Of a DNA stretch of 64,000 nucleotides, positions 6,759 to 14,642 are shown in pieces. The DNA comes from AP-15 sp035509615 (GTDB lineage: Bacteria > Pseudomonadota > Alphaproteobacteria > ATCC43930 > CGMCC-115725). The position numbers and the translations under genes are program-made. How positions within the stretch are numbered: position 1 is the first letter of the stretch; each line of letters opens with the position of its first letter. The DNA is taken from the NCBI GenBank assembly GCA_035509615.1, contig DATJLK010000016.1:1-64000 (forward strand), given 5' to 3'. The notes beneath the pieces are model-generated. The model was not told where the DNA came from. It worked only from the letters and a program-made list of their open reading frames with translations, and made no database searches.

Positions 6759-9524
6759 TCAAGGGCGATCCGGTGTCGCGAGGAACCGCGCGGTCTCGGC
6801 CGCTGCCTGCGCCAATGGCAGGCGGCTAACGGCCACACCTTCCGGGAAAGCGGCAAGCAGCCGCGACGGCAAGGCGCGGTCGAGGACGGCAAACACCCCG
6901 TGATCGCCGGCGCGGCGGATCAGCCGCCCATAGGCCTGACGCAGGCGCAATCGTGCCGTCTGATCGGAATATCCGGTCCCGCCAAAAACCGCCCGGCGGG
7001 CGCGGTGCAGAATGTCGGGGCGCGGCCACGGCACGCGATCGAAGACAATCAGGCGCAGCGAGCGCCCGGGGACATCAACGCCGTCGCGGATCGCATCGGT
7101 CCCAAGCAGACAGGAATCCTCCTCGGCACGAAAGATGTCGACAAGAGTGGCGGTCGACATTGCCTCGACATGTTGGGCAAGAAGCAGGATCCCGCGCGCT
7201 TCTAGCGCCGCGGCGATGCGGCCATGCACCGCCCGCAGACGGGCGATTGCCGTGAACAGGCCGAGTGCCCCGCCGCCGGCGGCAACAAACAGCGCCGCAT
7301 AGGCAGCCGCGACCTGCCCGATATCATCGCGCGGAATGTCGGTGACGATGATCACCCGGGTCTGCGTCGGATAGTCAAAGGGTGAAGCGAGGCGAACGGC
7401 GCTCGGGCGAGCCGGCAGGTGCCGCAGGCCGGTCGCCGCTTCCGCCGCGCGCCAAGCGAGGTCTGGATCCGCCGCGTCGTCGGTCAGAGTTGCCGAGGTA
7501 ACGACCAGGCCATGCGCCGGCCGTGCCACCCATTCGCTAAACGGAATGCCGGGATCGATCCAGCTGCGGGTAACGGCGACATCGATTTCGAGCCCCTCGA
7601 TACGATCGAGCGAGAACCACTCGACAGTCTCCGGGCGCGTTGGCTCAGCAAGATCGCGCAGCAGTCGGCTCCAGGCGGCAAGCCACTGGTCGGCGCGCCG
7701 CTCGAGCCCGCGGATAACCGCATCGAGCCGCTGACGCAGCCCCGGATCAGGCGGATTTTCCGGATCTTCGAGCGGCACGCGAAGCAGCCCAGCGAGCCGC
7801 TGCAACGCTGCCGCGAGCCGGTCAAGGCCTTGCGCCAATGGCAATGCCAGCTCGACCAGGCCGGCAACCGGCGGACGCGCCTCGGCCTGCAGCCCGTAAC
7901 CGGCATCAGCGAGGGACGCGCGCGCCAGCACCTGCTGGCGCACCAGCGCCAGAAACGCTTCGAACATTTGCGGGCCGCGGCTGTCGGCGACGCGCTGCGC
8001 CCAGCCATCGGCGGGCAGGATGCGCGCGGCGGTAAGGATTTCGATCAGCGCCCGCATCGCTTCGTCGTTCCCTTCAATGAGGTCGCCGATGCGCCGCCGC
8101 AGCCCACGCGCGCGCGAACCGCCAGTGGTTTCAGCGCCGACAATCCAGCGGCGCAATTCGCGGCCCTCGCGGCCGGACAGCCGGACCGAGAAGGCATTGT
8201 CGGCCGCCTCCAACAGATGATGGCCTTCGTCGAAGACGTACCGGGTCGGCACCGTTGCGTCGTCGAGCCCGCCAAGAGCAGCCTGGGCCATGACCAGCGC
8301 GTGGTTGGCCACAACGATCTGGGCATGGCGCGCGCGCCGGATGTTCTTCTCGACAAAACACCGGCGAAAGTGCGGGCAGGCGGAATGAACGCATTCGCCG
8401 CGACGATCGGCCAGCCCATTGACCCGACCGCGGCCGATCAATTCGGCGAGCCACCCAGGAAAATCGCCGGCTATCACATCGCCCGATTGGGTGGCGACGA
8501 TCCAGCGGGCGATCAACCCGAGCTGAGCCGCTGCACGTCCCGACCGCGTCGCCGCTCCGGCCACCACCTCTTCGTAATTCAACAAGCAGAGAAAGTTCTC
8601 GCGTCCCTTGCGCACGACGACCCGACGGCGCTTGAGTCCGGGATCCTGATAAAGCCGATCCAATTCGCTGGCGATCTGGGTCTGCAGATTGCGGGTAAAG
8701 GTCGAGATCCACACCGCGCCGTGGTTCTTCTCAGCCCACAGGCTTGCCGGCGCGATGTATCCGAGGGTTTTGCCGATCCCGGTTCCGGCCTCCGCGAGCA
8801 CTGCATGCGGGTGCCCGGGCGCCTCACGCGGACCAAAAGCCACGGCAATGGCGGCGGCATAGTCGAATTGCTGTGGGCGCGGCTCGGCCCCGGTGCCGAG
8901 CAACCGTGCGAGCCGAGAACGCGCCTCGCCGGCCATCACCGGTTCGTTGCCCGGCGCCGGCCCCGGCGCCGATTCCGACCACTCCGCGAGCTTTGTCCAT
9001 ACCCGCAGGCCTGCCGCGCGCCGCCCGGGCTCTTCGGCCGGCAGGGCCGCCAGCACCGCCGGCGCCCACAACCAGTGGGCGCGATCCATCGCCTCGGCAA
9101 CGGCGCGAGCCTCACCCGCGCTCTCCTGTCCGATCGCCTCGAGGAGGGTGCGCGCCGCAGTCACGAGGCTCAGGCAGAGTTCCGACGCCCGGTCCGGCAC
9201 TGGCAGCCCCAGTGCTTCGGCGAGACCGCGCGGCGTCGGAACGCAAAACCGCGCCGGATAGACAAAGGCGAACAGCTCCAGCAGGTCGAGCGCAGCAAAT
9301 TCGGGCGAATCGAGGCGCCGAGCGGTGGCGACGGCATGGCACAACATCGGCGGTTCGATCTGTACCCGACGCGCGGCCTCGGTGGCGGACAGCGCCTCGA
9401 TCTCCCCCTCAGCACTTAACCATGTGACCTCGCGAAAACCGGCGACCACCACCGGCGCCTGCGGCAATCGCACCAAAGCGGCGGTACTTGCATAACTGCG
9501 TTTGGTCTGCGGCATGACCGCCAC
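6759..9524 (-). CDS. DinG/XPD-like ATP-dependent DNA helicase
   Basis: A 921-residue superfamily 2 helicase. Walker A is AEAGTGIGKT at residues 244-253, motif II is DEGHHL, and the C-terminal motifs include LGTDAIRDGVDVPG and QAYGRLIRRAGDHG (motif VI). Cysteines in NFLCLLNY and in GECVHSACPHFRRCF fit the iron-sulfur domain of the XPD/DinG/YoaA group, which unwind 5'-to-3' at damaged or structured DNA. About 240 residues precede Walker A and contain LELFAFVYPARFCVPTPRGL; this extension has no motif I recognise. Start is GTG 9524 or ATG 9515. It diverges from pyrD. Confidence 0.88.
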   Translation of the reverse strand: MAVMPQTKRSYASTAALVRLPQAPVVVAGFREVTWLSAEGEIEALSATEAARRVQIEPPMLCHAVATARRLDSPEFAALDLLELFAFVYPARFCVPTPRGLAEALGLPVPDRASELCLSLVTAARTLLEAIGQESAGEARAVAEAMDRAHWLWAPAVLAALPAEEPGRRAAGLRVWTKLAEWSESAPGPAPGNEPVMAGEARSRLARLLGTGAEPRPQQFDYAAAIAVAFGPREAPGHPHAVLAEAGTGIGKTLGYIAPASLWAEKNHGAVWISTFTRNLQTQIASELDRLYQDPGLKRRRVVVRKGRENFLCLLNYEEVVAGAATRSGRAAAQLGLIARWIVATQSGDVIAGDFPGWLAELIGRGRVNGLADRRGECVHSACPHFRRCFVEKNIRRARHAQIVVANHALVMAQAALGGLDDATVPTRYVFDEGHHLLEAADNAFSVRLSGREGRELRRWIVGAETTGGSRARGLRRRIGDLIEGNDEAMRALIEILTAARILPADGWAQRVADSRGPQMFEAFLALVRQQVLARASLADAGYGLQAEARPPVAGLVELALPLAQGLDRLAAALQRLAGLLRVPLEDPENPPDPGLRQRLDAVIRGLERRADQWLAAWSRLLRDLAEPTRPETVEWFSLDRIEGLEIDVAVTRSWIDPGIPFSEWVARPAHGLVVTSATLTDDAADPDLAWRAAEAATGLRHLPARPSAVRLASPFDYPTQTRVIIVTDIPRDDIGQVAAAYAALFVAAGGGALGLFTAIARLRAVHGRIAAALEARGILLLAQHVEAMSTATLVDIFRAEEDSCLLGTDAIRDGVDVPGRSLRLIVFDRVPWPRPDILHRARRAVFGGTGYSDQTARLRLRQAYGRLIRRAGDHGVFAVLDRALPSRLLAAFPEGVAVSRLPLAQAAAETARFLATPDRP

Positions 9525-9578
9525 CGTTTAGCACAGGTGGCGGGTCGCAGGCGCACCGACTACTATGCCGCTCTACCA

Positions 9579-10688
9579 ATGCCCGATCCGTATCCTTTCA
9601 TCCGGCCGTTGCTGTTCCGGCTGCCGCCTGAATGCGCGAACAACATCAGCGTGCTGGCACTGCAGTGCAGGCTCGGACGGTTTCTGGCGGGCAATGCCGG
9701 GTCGAAAACCGACGACCCGATCCTCAGCCAGCGGCTGTGGGGCCGCGATTTTTCGAACCCGATCGGGCTTGCCGCCGGCTGCGACAAGGACGGCCGTGTT
9801 CCCGATGCGATGCTGGAGCTCGGCTTCGGGTTTGTCGAAATCGGTACGGTCACGCCGCGCCCGCAACCCGGCAACCCAAAGCCGCGCCTGTTTCGCCTCG
9901 ACGAGGATCGGGCGGCAATCAACCGTTTCGGTTTCAACAGCGCCGGCCTCGACGCGGTCATCGCACGCCTGAGGCGCCGGGATCGGCGCGGCATCGTCGG
10001 CGTCAATCTTGGGAAGAACCGCGACAGCGCGGATGCGACAAGCGATTACGAGGAGGGCATCCGGCGCGCCGCGGCGGTTGCCGATTACCTGGTGGTCAAT
10101 ATTTCCTCGCCAAACACCCCGGGTCTGCGCGATCTCCAGGCCCGGGCGAATCTGCAGGCTTTGCTACGCCGGCTTATCGCCGCCCGCGACCGCACGTCGC
10201 TTGCGGCCCCGCTGCTGCTCAAGATCGCCCCTGATCTGACATCGCAGGAATGTCACGATATTGCCGAAGTGGCGCTCGCGACCGGCATCGACGGCATCAT
10301 CGTGTCGAACACGACCGTTGCGCGCCCAGCCTGTTTAAAAAGCCGCGATGCCCGTGAAACCGGTGGTCTGAGCGGTCGGCCGCTGTTTGCCGCATCAACC
10401 GCATTGCTCGCCGATATGTACCGGCTGACGCAGGGAAAGCTGGCGCTGATCGGCGTCGGCGGTGTGGCCAGCGCCGCCGACGCCTACGCAAAAATCCAGG
10501 CCGGTGCGAACCTCGTGCAGCTCTATACCGCTCTGACATTCGACGGCCCGGCTCTGATCGGCCGGATCAAGGCGGGCCTCGTCGAGTTGCTGGCGCGCGA
10601 CGGCTTTGCCTCGCTCGGCGAGGCAATCGGCGCGTCGCATACGACTAGGGCTGGCGCCGGTGTGACGGCGAGCCCGGCCAGGAGATGA
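9579..10688 (+). CDS. pyrD: Dihydroorotate dehydrogenase (quinone), class 2
   Basis: Oxidises dihydroorotate to orotate in pyrimidine synthesis, passing electrons to membrane quinone. From ATG 9579 it is 369 residues. It has the class 2 N-terminal amphipathic helix (PYPFIRPLLFRLPPE), the FMN-barrel signatures NRFGFNSAG, VNLGKN and VNISSPNTPGLR (catalytic Ser in this loop), and the phosphate-binding GVGGVASAADAYAKIQAGA. A GTG at 9537 could add 14 residues, but the ATG is the usual position relative to the first helix. It is divergent from the helicase gene with only about 55 bases between them. Confidence 0.95.
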   Translation: MPDPYPFIRPLLFRLPPECANNISVLALQCRLGRFLAGNAGSKTDDPILSQRLWGRDFSNPIGLAAGCDKDGRVPDAMLELGFGFVEIGTVTPRPQPGNPKPRLFRLDEDRAAINRFGFNSAGLDAVIARLRRRDRRGIVGVNLGKNRDSADATSDYEEGIRRAAAVADYLVVNISSPNTPGLRDLQARANLQALLRRLIAARDRTSLAAPLLLKIAPDLTSQECHDIAEVALATGIDGIIVSNTTVARPACLKSRDARETGGLSGRPLFAASTALLADMYRLTQGKLALIGVGGVASAADAYAKIQAGANLVQLYTALTFDGPALIGRIKAGLVELLARDGFASLGEAIGASHTTRAGAGVTASPARR

Positions 10689-10863
10689 GCGCATCAGCCC
10701 ATCTCTTCTGCCGGTTGTTGCTTATCAGGCGCGCCGTGACCGGCGGCGACGGTCAGCCTGGGTAGTGGATATGGCGGCGCCGGGAGGCAGACCGGCGGGA
10801 CATGCCCGCTCGACCAAGCGATCCACTCTGACGCGGCGCCTCTGCCCGAACCCCGCCGGACGA

Positions 10864-11133
10864 TCAGGACTGGCGGCCGGCAACCGGCGTTGCATCGCCG
10901 CGCTTTTGTGCTTCGGCGCGTTGCTGCTCAAACTCGGCCAAGGTCTCACAGACATGAACGCGGAACCGCGGATCGAGGCGCAATTCGGCGATCATTGCCC
11001 GCCGATCATGTCGCGCCTGCTCGATCCGCGGATAGCGAAACGAACTGCGCATACCCTCGACTTGCGAAAACGTGTCATACGCAAATTTGCCGCTGCGCTC
11101 GATCAGCGGCCCGATATACAGGTCGGTTTTCAT
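10864..11133 (-). CDS. Small protein of unknown function
   Basis: An 89-residue, charged, soluble protein beginning MKTDLYIGPLIERSGKFAYD, with a second half that is mainly helical and rich in Arg, Glu and Gln. ATG at 11133 is preceded by GGAGAG at good spacing. I do not recognise the family. About 175 bases separate it from the pyrD stop, and it is divergent from the HAD phosphatase gene, so an AT-rich 187-base region holds both upstream areas. Confidence 0.5.
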   Translation of the reverse strand: MKTDLYIGPLIERSGKFAYDTFSQVEGMRSSFRYPRIEQARHDRRAMIAELRLDPRFRVHVCETLAEFEQQRAEAQKRGDATPVAGRQS

Positions 11134-11229
11134 TAGCTCTCCTAATCTCGGCATGTCCGAGATTGCAAAAGTGAAACAGGACCCGCAACTCCATGTTCCA
11201 GACTATTGAGCAACACTTGGTAAACAAGG

Positions 11230-11257
11230 TTATCATTGAGAATGACACTTGTATAAT
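11230..11257 (+). promoter_or_regulatory. Sigma70-type promoter with an internal inverted repeat
   Basis: TATAAT at 11252-11257 is a perfect -10; TTATCA at 11230-11235 is a partial -35 with 16-base spacing. Between and overlapping them TCATT (11233-11237) and AATGA (11241-11245) form an inverted repeat around GAG, a layout typical of a repressor site and faintly Fur-box-like. The area is notably AT-rich for this genome. It points to the HAD gene at 11321. Confidence 0.45.
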
Positions 11258-11320
11258 ATGGTATCTGTTGAATGATCGATACGGTACGCGTCGTCGCAGC
11301 ACCACGATCGGGATTGATTT

Positions 11321-12235
11321 GTGACGGCAGCGACCCTTCTGAAAGCAGCCAAGGCGCCACCAGTGACAATACCCTGCCTGCCCGACCTCAAAGCACTCGC
11401 CCCGCATTACGACGGCTTCATCCTCGATCTTTGGGGCGTGGTCCATGACGGCATCGCGCCGATCGCGGGTGCTGTCGATTGCATGCGCGCGCTGATCCGG
11501 TGCCGGAAATCGATCGCTCTGCTGTCGAACGCGCCACGGCGCGCCGGCGATGTAACGCGGCGAATCGCGCAGATCGGCATCCCGACGGACTGCTATCACT
11601 ATGTGATGTCATCGGGCGAGGAGGCGTGGCAATATCTGCGCCGGCGCGATGACCCGTTTTATGCGGCGCTCGGTTCTCGCTGTCTGCATATCTGTTCCGA
11701 CCGTGATCTCGAGATTCGTGAGGGGCTCGATCTCGAATTCGTCGACAGCCCTGAGAGCGCCGATTTCATCTTGAATACCGGTCCCGCCGGTTGGGACGAC
11801 ACGATCGACGATTACATTCCATTGTTGCGCCGGTCATTGGCGCGCGATCTGCCGATGGTCTGTGCCAATCCCGATCTCGTCGTCATGCATGGAGCAAAAC
11901 TCGCCCTGTGCGCCGGTGCCCTGGCGCAATGGTACGAGGGCGAGAGCGGGCGCGTGCGGTGGCACGGCAAGCCTTACCGCTCGGTCTACGACAGTTGCCT
12001 CGCGCTTCTTGGCATCGCCGATCGGTCGCGCATCCTGGCAGTCGGCGACAGCTTGCGCACCGACATCGCCGGCGCCGCAGCCGCGGGGCTCGACAGCCTG
12101 TTCGTGATCGGCGGCATCCATGGCGAAGAGTTCGGCGTGGTCAGCGGCCGGGACCCTGATTTCGCGCGGATCGAAGCGGCTCTTGCCGCCGGCAATTACC
12201 ATCCGCGGGGCGTGGTCCGCCAGCTTCGCTGGTAA
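11321..12235 (+). CDS. HAD superfamily class IIA hydrolase
   Basis: A 304-residue phosphatase-like protein of the TIGR01459 group, common in Alphaproteobacteria. Motif I is FILDLWGVVHDG, where the second Asp of DxD is replaced by Trp-Gly as is usual for this subgroup; motif II is ALLSNAPR; motif IV is VGDSLRTDIAGAAAAG. The class IIA cap lies between residues ~90 and 230. The substrate is not known. The start is GTG at 11321, downstream of a good TATAAT promoter. It forms a single-gene unit. Confidence 0.85.
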   Translation: MTAATLLKAAKAPPVTIPCLPDLKALAPHYDGFILDLWGVVHDGIAPIAGAVDCMRALIRCRKSIALLSNAPRRAGDVTRRIAQIGIPTDCYHYVMSSGEEAWQYLRRRDDPFYAALGSRCLHICSDRDLEIREGLDLEFVDSPESADFILNTGPAGWDDTIDDYIPLLRRSLARDLPMVCANPDLVVMHGAKLALCAGALAQWYEGESGRVRWHGKPYRSVYDSCLALLGIADRSRILAVGDSLRTDIAGAAAAGLDSLFVIGGIHGEEFGVVSGRDPDFARIEAALAAGNYHPRGVVRQLRW

Positions 12236-12265
12236 GTACCGGGCGCCGCCCGATACGGTCCGCTA

Positions 12266-12610
12266 TCAGCCGTGATCCGCCATGTGCAGGATGGTTTCGC
12301 GCAACCCGGTGTCGTACTCGATGCCGAGCGCGGTCAAAGTCACCGTGGGCGGGGTCGAGCGTACCAGGCCCTTACGCTCCAGCGCTGCCCAGACCGCCGG
12401 GTTCCTGAGCCCGGTGGCGTCGCGCGAAGCGACTACCGCGTCACCAACATGAAAATGATCGCCATGCGGCTGCGGCAATCGGGTCAACACGATCGTCCCC
12501 TGATCCTCGCCCGGCTTGGAATAGTCTGGCAGCCGTGCCAATTGCTGCAGCAGGGTCAATGTTCTCAACTGTAATGGGTTGAGACTGAGCGGATTGCGTT
12601 TTGGAGCCAT
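12266..12610 (-). CDS. Conserved hypothetical protein
   Basis: A 114-residue protein starting MAPKRNPLSLNPLQLRTLTL. The N-terminal helix, a middle segment TIVLTRLPQPHGDHFHVGDA, and a C-terminal ALERKGLVRS...LTALGIEYD suggest a small winged-helix-like fold with a His-rich loop. I cannot assign a function. It is convergent with the HAD gene (30 bases between stops) and follows the EEP hydrolase gene on the same strand with about 60 bases between. Confidence 0.6.
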   Translation of the reverse strand: MAPKRNPLSLNPLQLRTLTLLQQLARLPDYSKPGEDQGTIVLTRLPQPHGDHFHVGDAVVASRDATGLRNPAVWAALERKGLVRSTPPTVTLTALGIEYDTGLRETILHMADHG

Positions 12611-12668
12611 AACTCCTGATTAATCCTGCCGGCGGCGCGATGCAAACGTGGTCGGTCGCCAGCGTCGT

Positions 12669-13544
12669 TCACGGTGAGGACGATCGCTGACGCATCGCCG
12701 CATTGAGCCGCTGGCCGAGGCGGTGGACCCGGTTCGTGCCATCGTCTGCCCGGACCGGTTGCCGGACCGGTTGAAGGTGCCGCGGCGGCACGTTGGTCCA
12801 CCACAAGCTTCCCACTAGCGGCAGATGGTCGGAGGCGAGCCGGGCGAGTGGCGAGCGATAGACATGAACGTCGCGAAGCAGCGCCGGCCCGAATGCGTAA
12901 ATCCGATCGAGCGGCAGAACCGGCATCCACGAGGGAAATGTGCGTGGCGTTGCACTTGGTCCGAGACGCCGATCGAGCGCGCGCACCCCGCCGGCGCGTC
13001 CGCGCCATTCGTTCAGATCGCCAACCAGGAGCACAGCGCGGGGTGGCGGTCCGTCCGTCGCCGGCTCGCCGAGCGCCGCTATCAGGCGATTGGCTTGAAA
13101 CCGCCGCTCGCCCGCGTGCAGGCCGAAATGTGTCGCCATCACGCGCAGTATCCGATGACCGATCATCAGATCGACGTCGATGGCGCCACGCGGTTCGTAA
13201 CCGGGGACTGCGAGGTCGATCGCGCGCGTCGCCAGCGGCGCAAAACGCGTGAGGACTGCGTTGGCGAACCGTCGGCGGCCGCGCGCAGCGGCGCCGAGGA
13301 TGACGCTGCGTCCCGTCGCCTCGGCCAGGTAGGCCGCCTGATCTTCGTTTCCGCCGCGGGCGTCGACCTCTTGCAGACAGACGATATCGGCATCGATCTC
13401 GCGCAGCACCGCTGCAATCCGGGCCGGATCGTACCGCCAATCGAGCCCGACGCAGCCGTGGATGTTGTAGGTGGCGACGCGAAGGACCGGCAACTCTGCC
13501 AACGGAGCAGCCAAGTTTCGCGCTGCCGCACCCATTTCCGACAT
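12669..13544 (-). CDS. Endonuclease/exonuclease/phosphatase (EEP) family protein
   Basis: From ATG 13544 the protein is 291 residues; GAAGGGG sits before this start, while the upstream Met codons give an unlikely basic leader. EEP motifs are all present: VATYNIHGCVG with the first metal/His site, IVCLQEVD (metal-binding Glu), THFGLHAGERR, VGDLNEW (catalytic Asp/Asn) and ASDHLPLV (general-base His). The family includes nucleases, phospholipid phosphatases and sphingomyelinases. No signal peptide is visible from the chosen start. The last ~40 residues are Pro/Arg-rich and include a short duplication (LQPVRQPVR). Confidence 0.82.
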   Translation of the reverse strand: MSEMGAAARNLAAPLAELPVLRVATYNIHGCVGLDWRYDPARIAAVLREIDADIVCLQEVDARGGNEDQAAYLAEATGRSVILGAAARGRRRFANAVLTRFAPLATRAIDLAVPGYEPRGAIDVDLMIGHRILRVMATHFGLHAGERRFQANRLIAALGEPATDGPPPRAVLLVGDLNEWRGRAGGVRALDRRLGPSATPRTFPSWMPVLPLDRIYAFGPALLRDVHVYRSPLARLASDHLPLVGSLWWTNVPPRHLQPVRQPVRADDGTNRVHRLGQRLNAAMRQRSSSP

Positions 13545-13770
13545 TCGTACCCCTTCAAGGTTCCGGCGAGTGTTCATTTGCCCCGGTACGCCGCGCAACC
13601 CGGCAGCCGGCGCTATGGCCGCAGCGATATGGCTCGGGTTTTGCGACAAGTTGCGTATAACCAGCAACCGCGTCCCGGATTAATTTGCCGCACCGCAACA
13701 ATGCGCCGCAGTGTAGTACGAGCGGATCGCCGGAAACATCACCGCCGCGGTCGATACCAGGAGAAAGCTC

Positions 13771-14553
13771 ATGCTGAAAGGGAAAGCTGCAATCGTGACC
13801 GGATCGACCAGCGGGATCGGGTTCGGAATTGCGAGCGCGCTGGCGGCGCAGGGGTGCTCGGTGATGTTGAACGGTTTTGGCGACCCACAGACAATCGAAG
13901 CCCTGCAGGCAAAGCTGAGGAGCGAGCATGGCGTCGGCGTCGGCTATTCACCGGCCGACATGTCGAAAGCCCCGCAAATTCGTGAACTCGTCGCTGAAAC
14001 CGTCCGCCAATTCGGCGGGATCGACATCCTCGTCAACAATGCTGGTATTCAGCATGTCGCCAAGGTGGTCGATTTCCCCGAGGAACGCTGGGACGCGGTC
14101 ATCGCCATCAATATGAGCGCTGCCTTTCACGCGACCAAGGCGGCATTGCCTCATATGATGGCAAAGCGATGGGGCCGCATCATCAATATCGCATCGGCTC
14201 ATGGGCTCGTCGCGAGCGGCGAAAAAGCTGCCTATGTCACCGCCAAGCACGGGATCGTCGGCTTTACCAAGGTCGTTGCGATCGAGAACGCCAACGAGGG
14301 CATCACCTGCAATGCAATCTGCCCCGGCTGGGTTCTGACTCCGCTCGTCGAAAAGCAGATCGAGGCGCGCGCCGCCGCCGAGGGCATTGCGGTGCGGCAG
14401 GCGAACGATGATCTGCTCCGCGAAAAGCAGCCGATGCTCGAATTTTCGACACCGGAGCAGATTGGTGCGCTCGCGGTGTTCTTGTGCGGCGATGCCGCCA
14501 GGACGATCACCGGCGCGGCACTGTCGATCGATGGCGGCTGGGTCGCGCAATAG
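13771..14553 (+). CDS. bdhA: D-3-hydroxybutyrate dehydrogenase
   Basis: A 260-residue short-chain dehydrogenase that interconverts 3-hydroxybutyrate and acetoacetate with NAD, the entry into use of PHB breakdown products. It shows TGSTSGIG (NAD binding), NNAGIQH, catalytic Ser in IASAHGL, YVTAKHG (YxxxK) and the family-typical ICPGWVLTPLVEKQI. The length fits bacterial BdhA. AGGAGA precedes ATG 13771. A hairpin follows the stop, and no PHB gene is adjacent. Confidence 0.92.
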   Translation: MLKGKAAIVTGSTSGIGFGIASALAAQGCSVMLNGFGDPQTIEALQAKLRSEHGVGVGYSPADMSKAPQIRELVAETVRQFGGIDILVNNAGIQHVAKVVDFPEERWDAVIAINMSAAFHATKAALPHMMAKRWGRIINIASAHGLVASGEKAAYVTAKHGIVGFTKVVAIENANEGITCNAICPGWVLTPLVEKQIEARAAAEGIAVRQANDDLLREKQPMLEFSTPEQIGALAVFLCGDAARTITGAALSIDGGWVAQ

Positions 14554-14555
14554 AA

Positions 14556-14580
14556 CCGCCGGACAGCCCGGAACCGGCGG
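14556..14580 (+). terminator. GC-rich hairpin after bdhA
   Basis: CCGCCGG (14556-14562) pairs with CCGGCGG (14574-14580) around an 11-base loop, three bases after the bdhA stop. There is no T-run, so it would be a weak or Rho-assisted terminator. Confidence 0.35.
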
Positions 14581-14583
14581 CGC

Positions 14584-14612
14584 TTGACATGCTGGCAGCC
14601 CGACCTTACGCA
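14584..14612 (+). promoter_or_regulatory. Candidate promoter for homospermidine synthase
   Basis: A perfect TTGACA lies at 14584-14589; 17 bases later TACGCA (14607-14612) is a poor -10. It lies directly after the bdhA hairpin and about 30 bases before the hss start. Confidence 0.4.
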
Positions 14613-14642
14613 AAACGCATTCCCGATATAGAGACGACATAA

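Noticed and set aside
7419..9419. 666-codon plus-strand frame antisense to the helicase gene
   Set aside because: Product is rich in Arg, Pro and Gly with no motifs; the opposite strand encodes the complete helicase. GC-rich codon bias creates such mirror frames.
12750..12776. Short tandem repeat CGGACCGGTTG in the EEP gene
   Set aside because: In-frame duplication of a few codons in a Pro/Arg-rich tail; no sign of a mobile or regulatory role.
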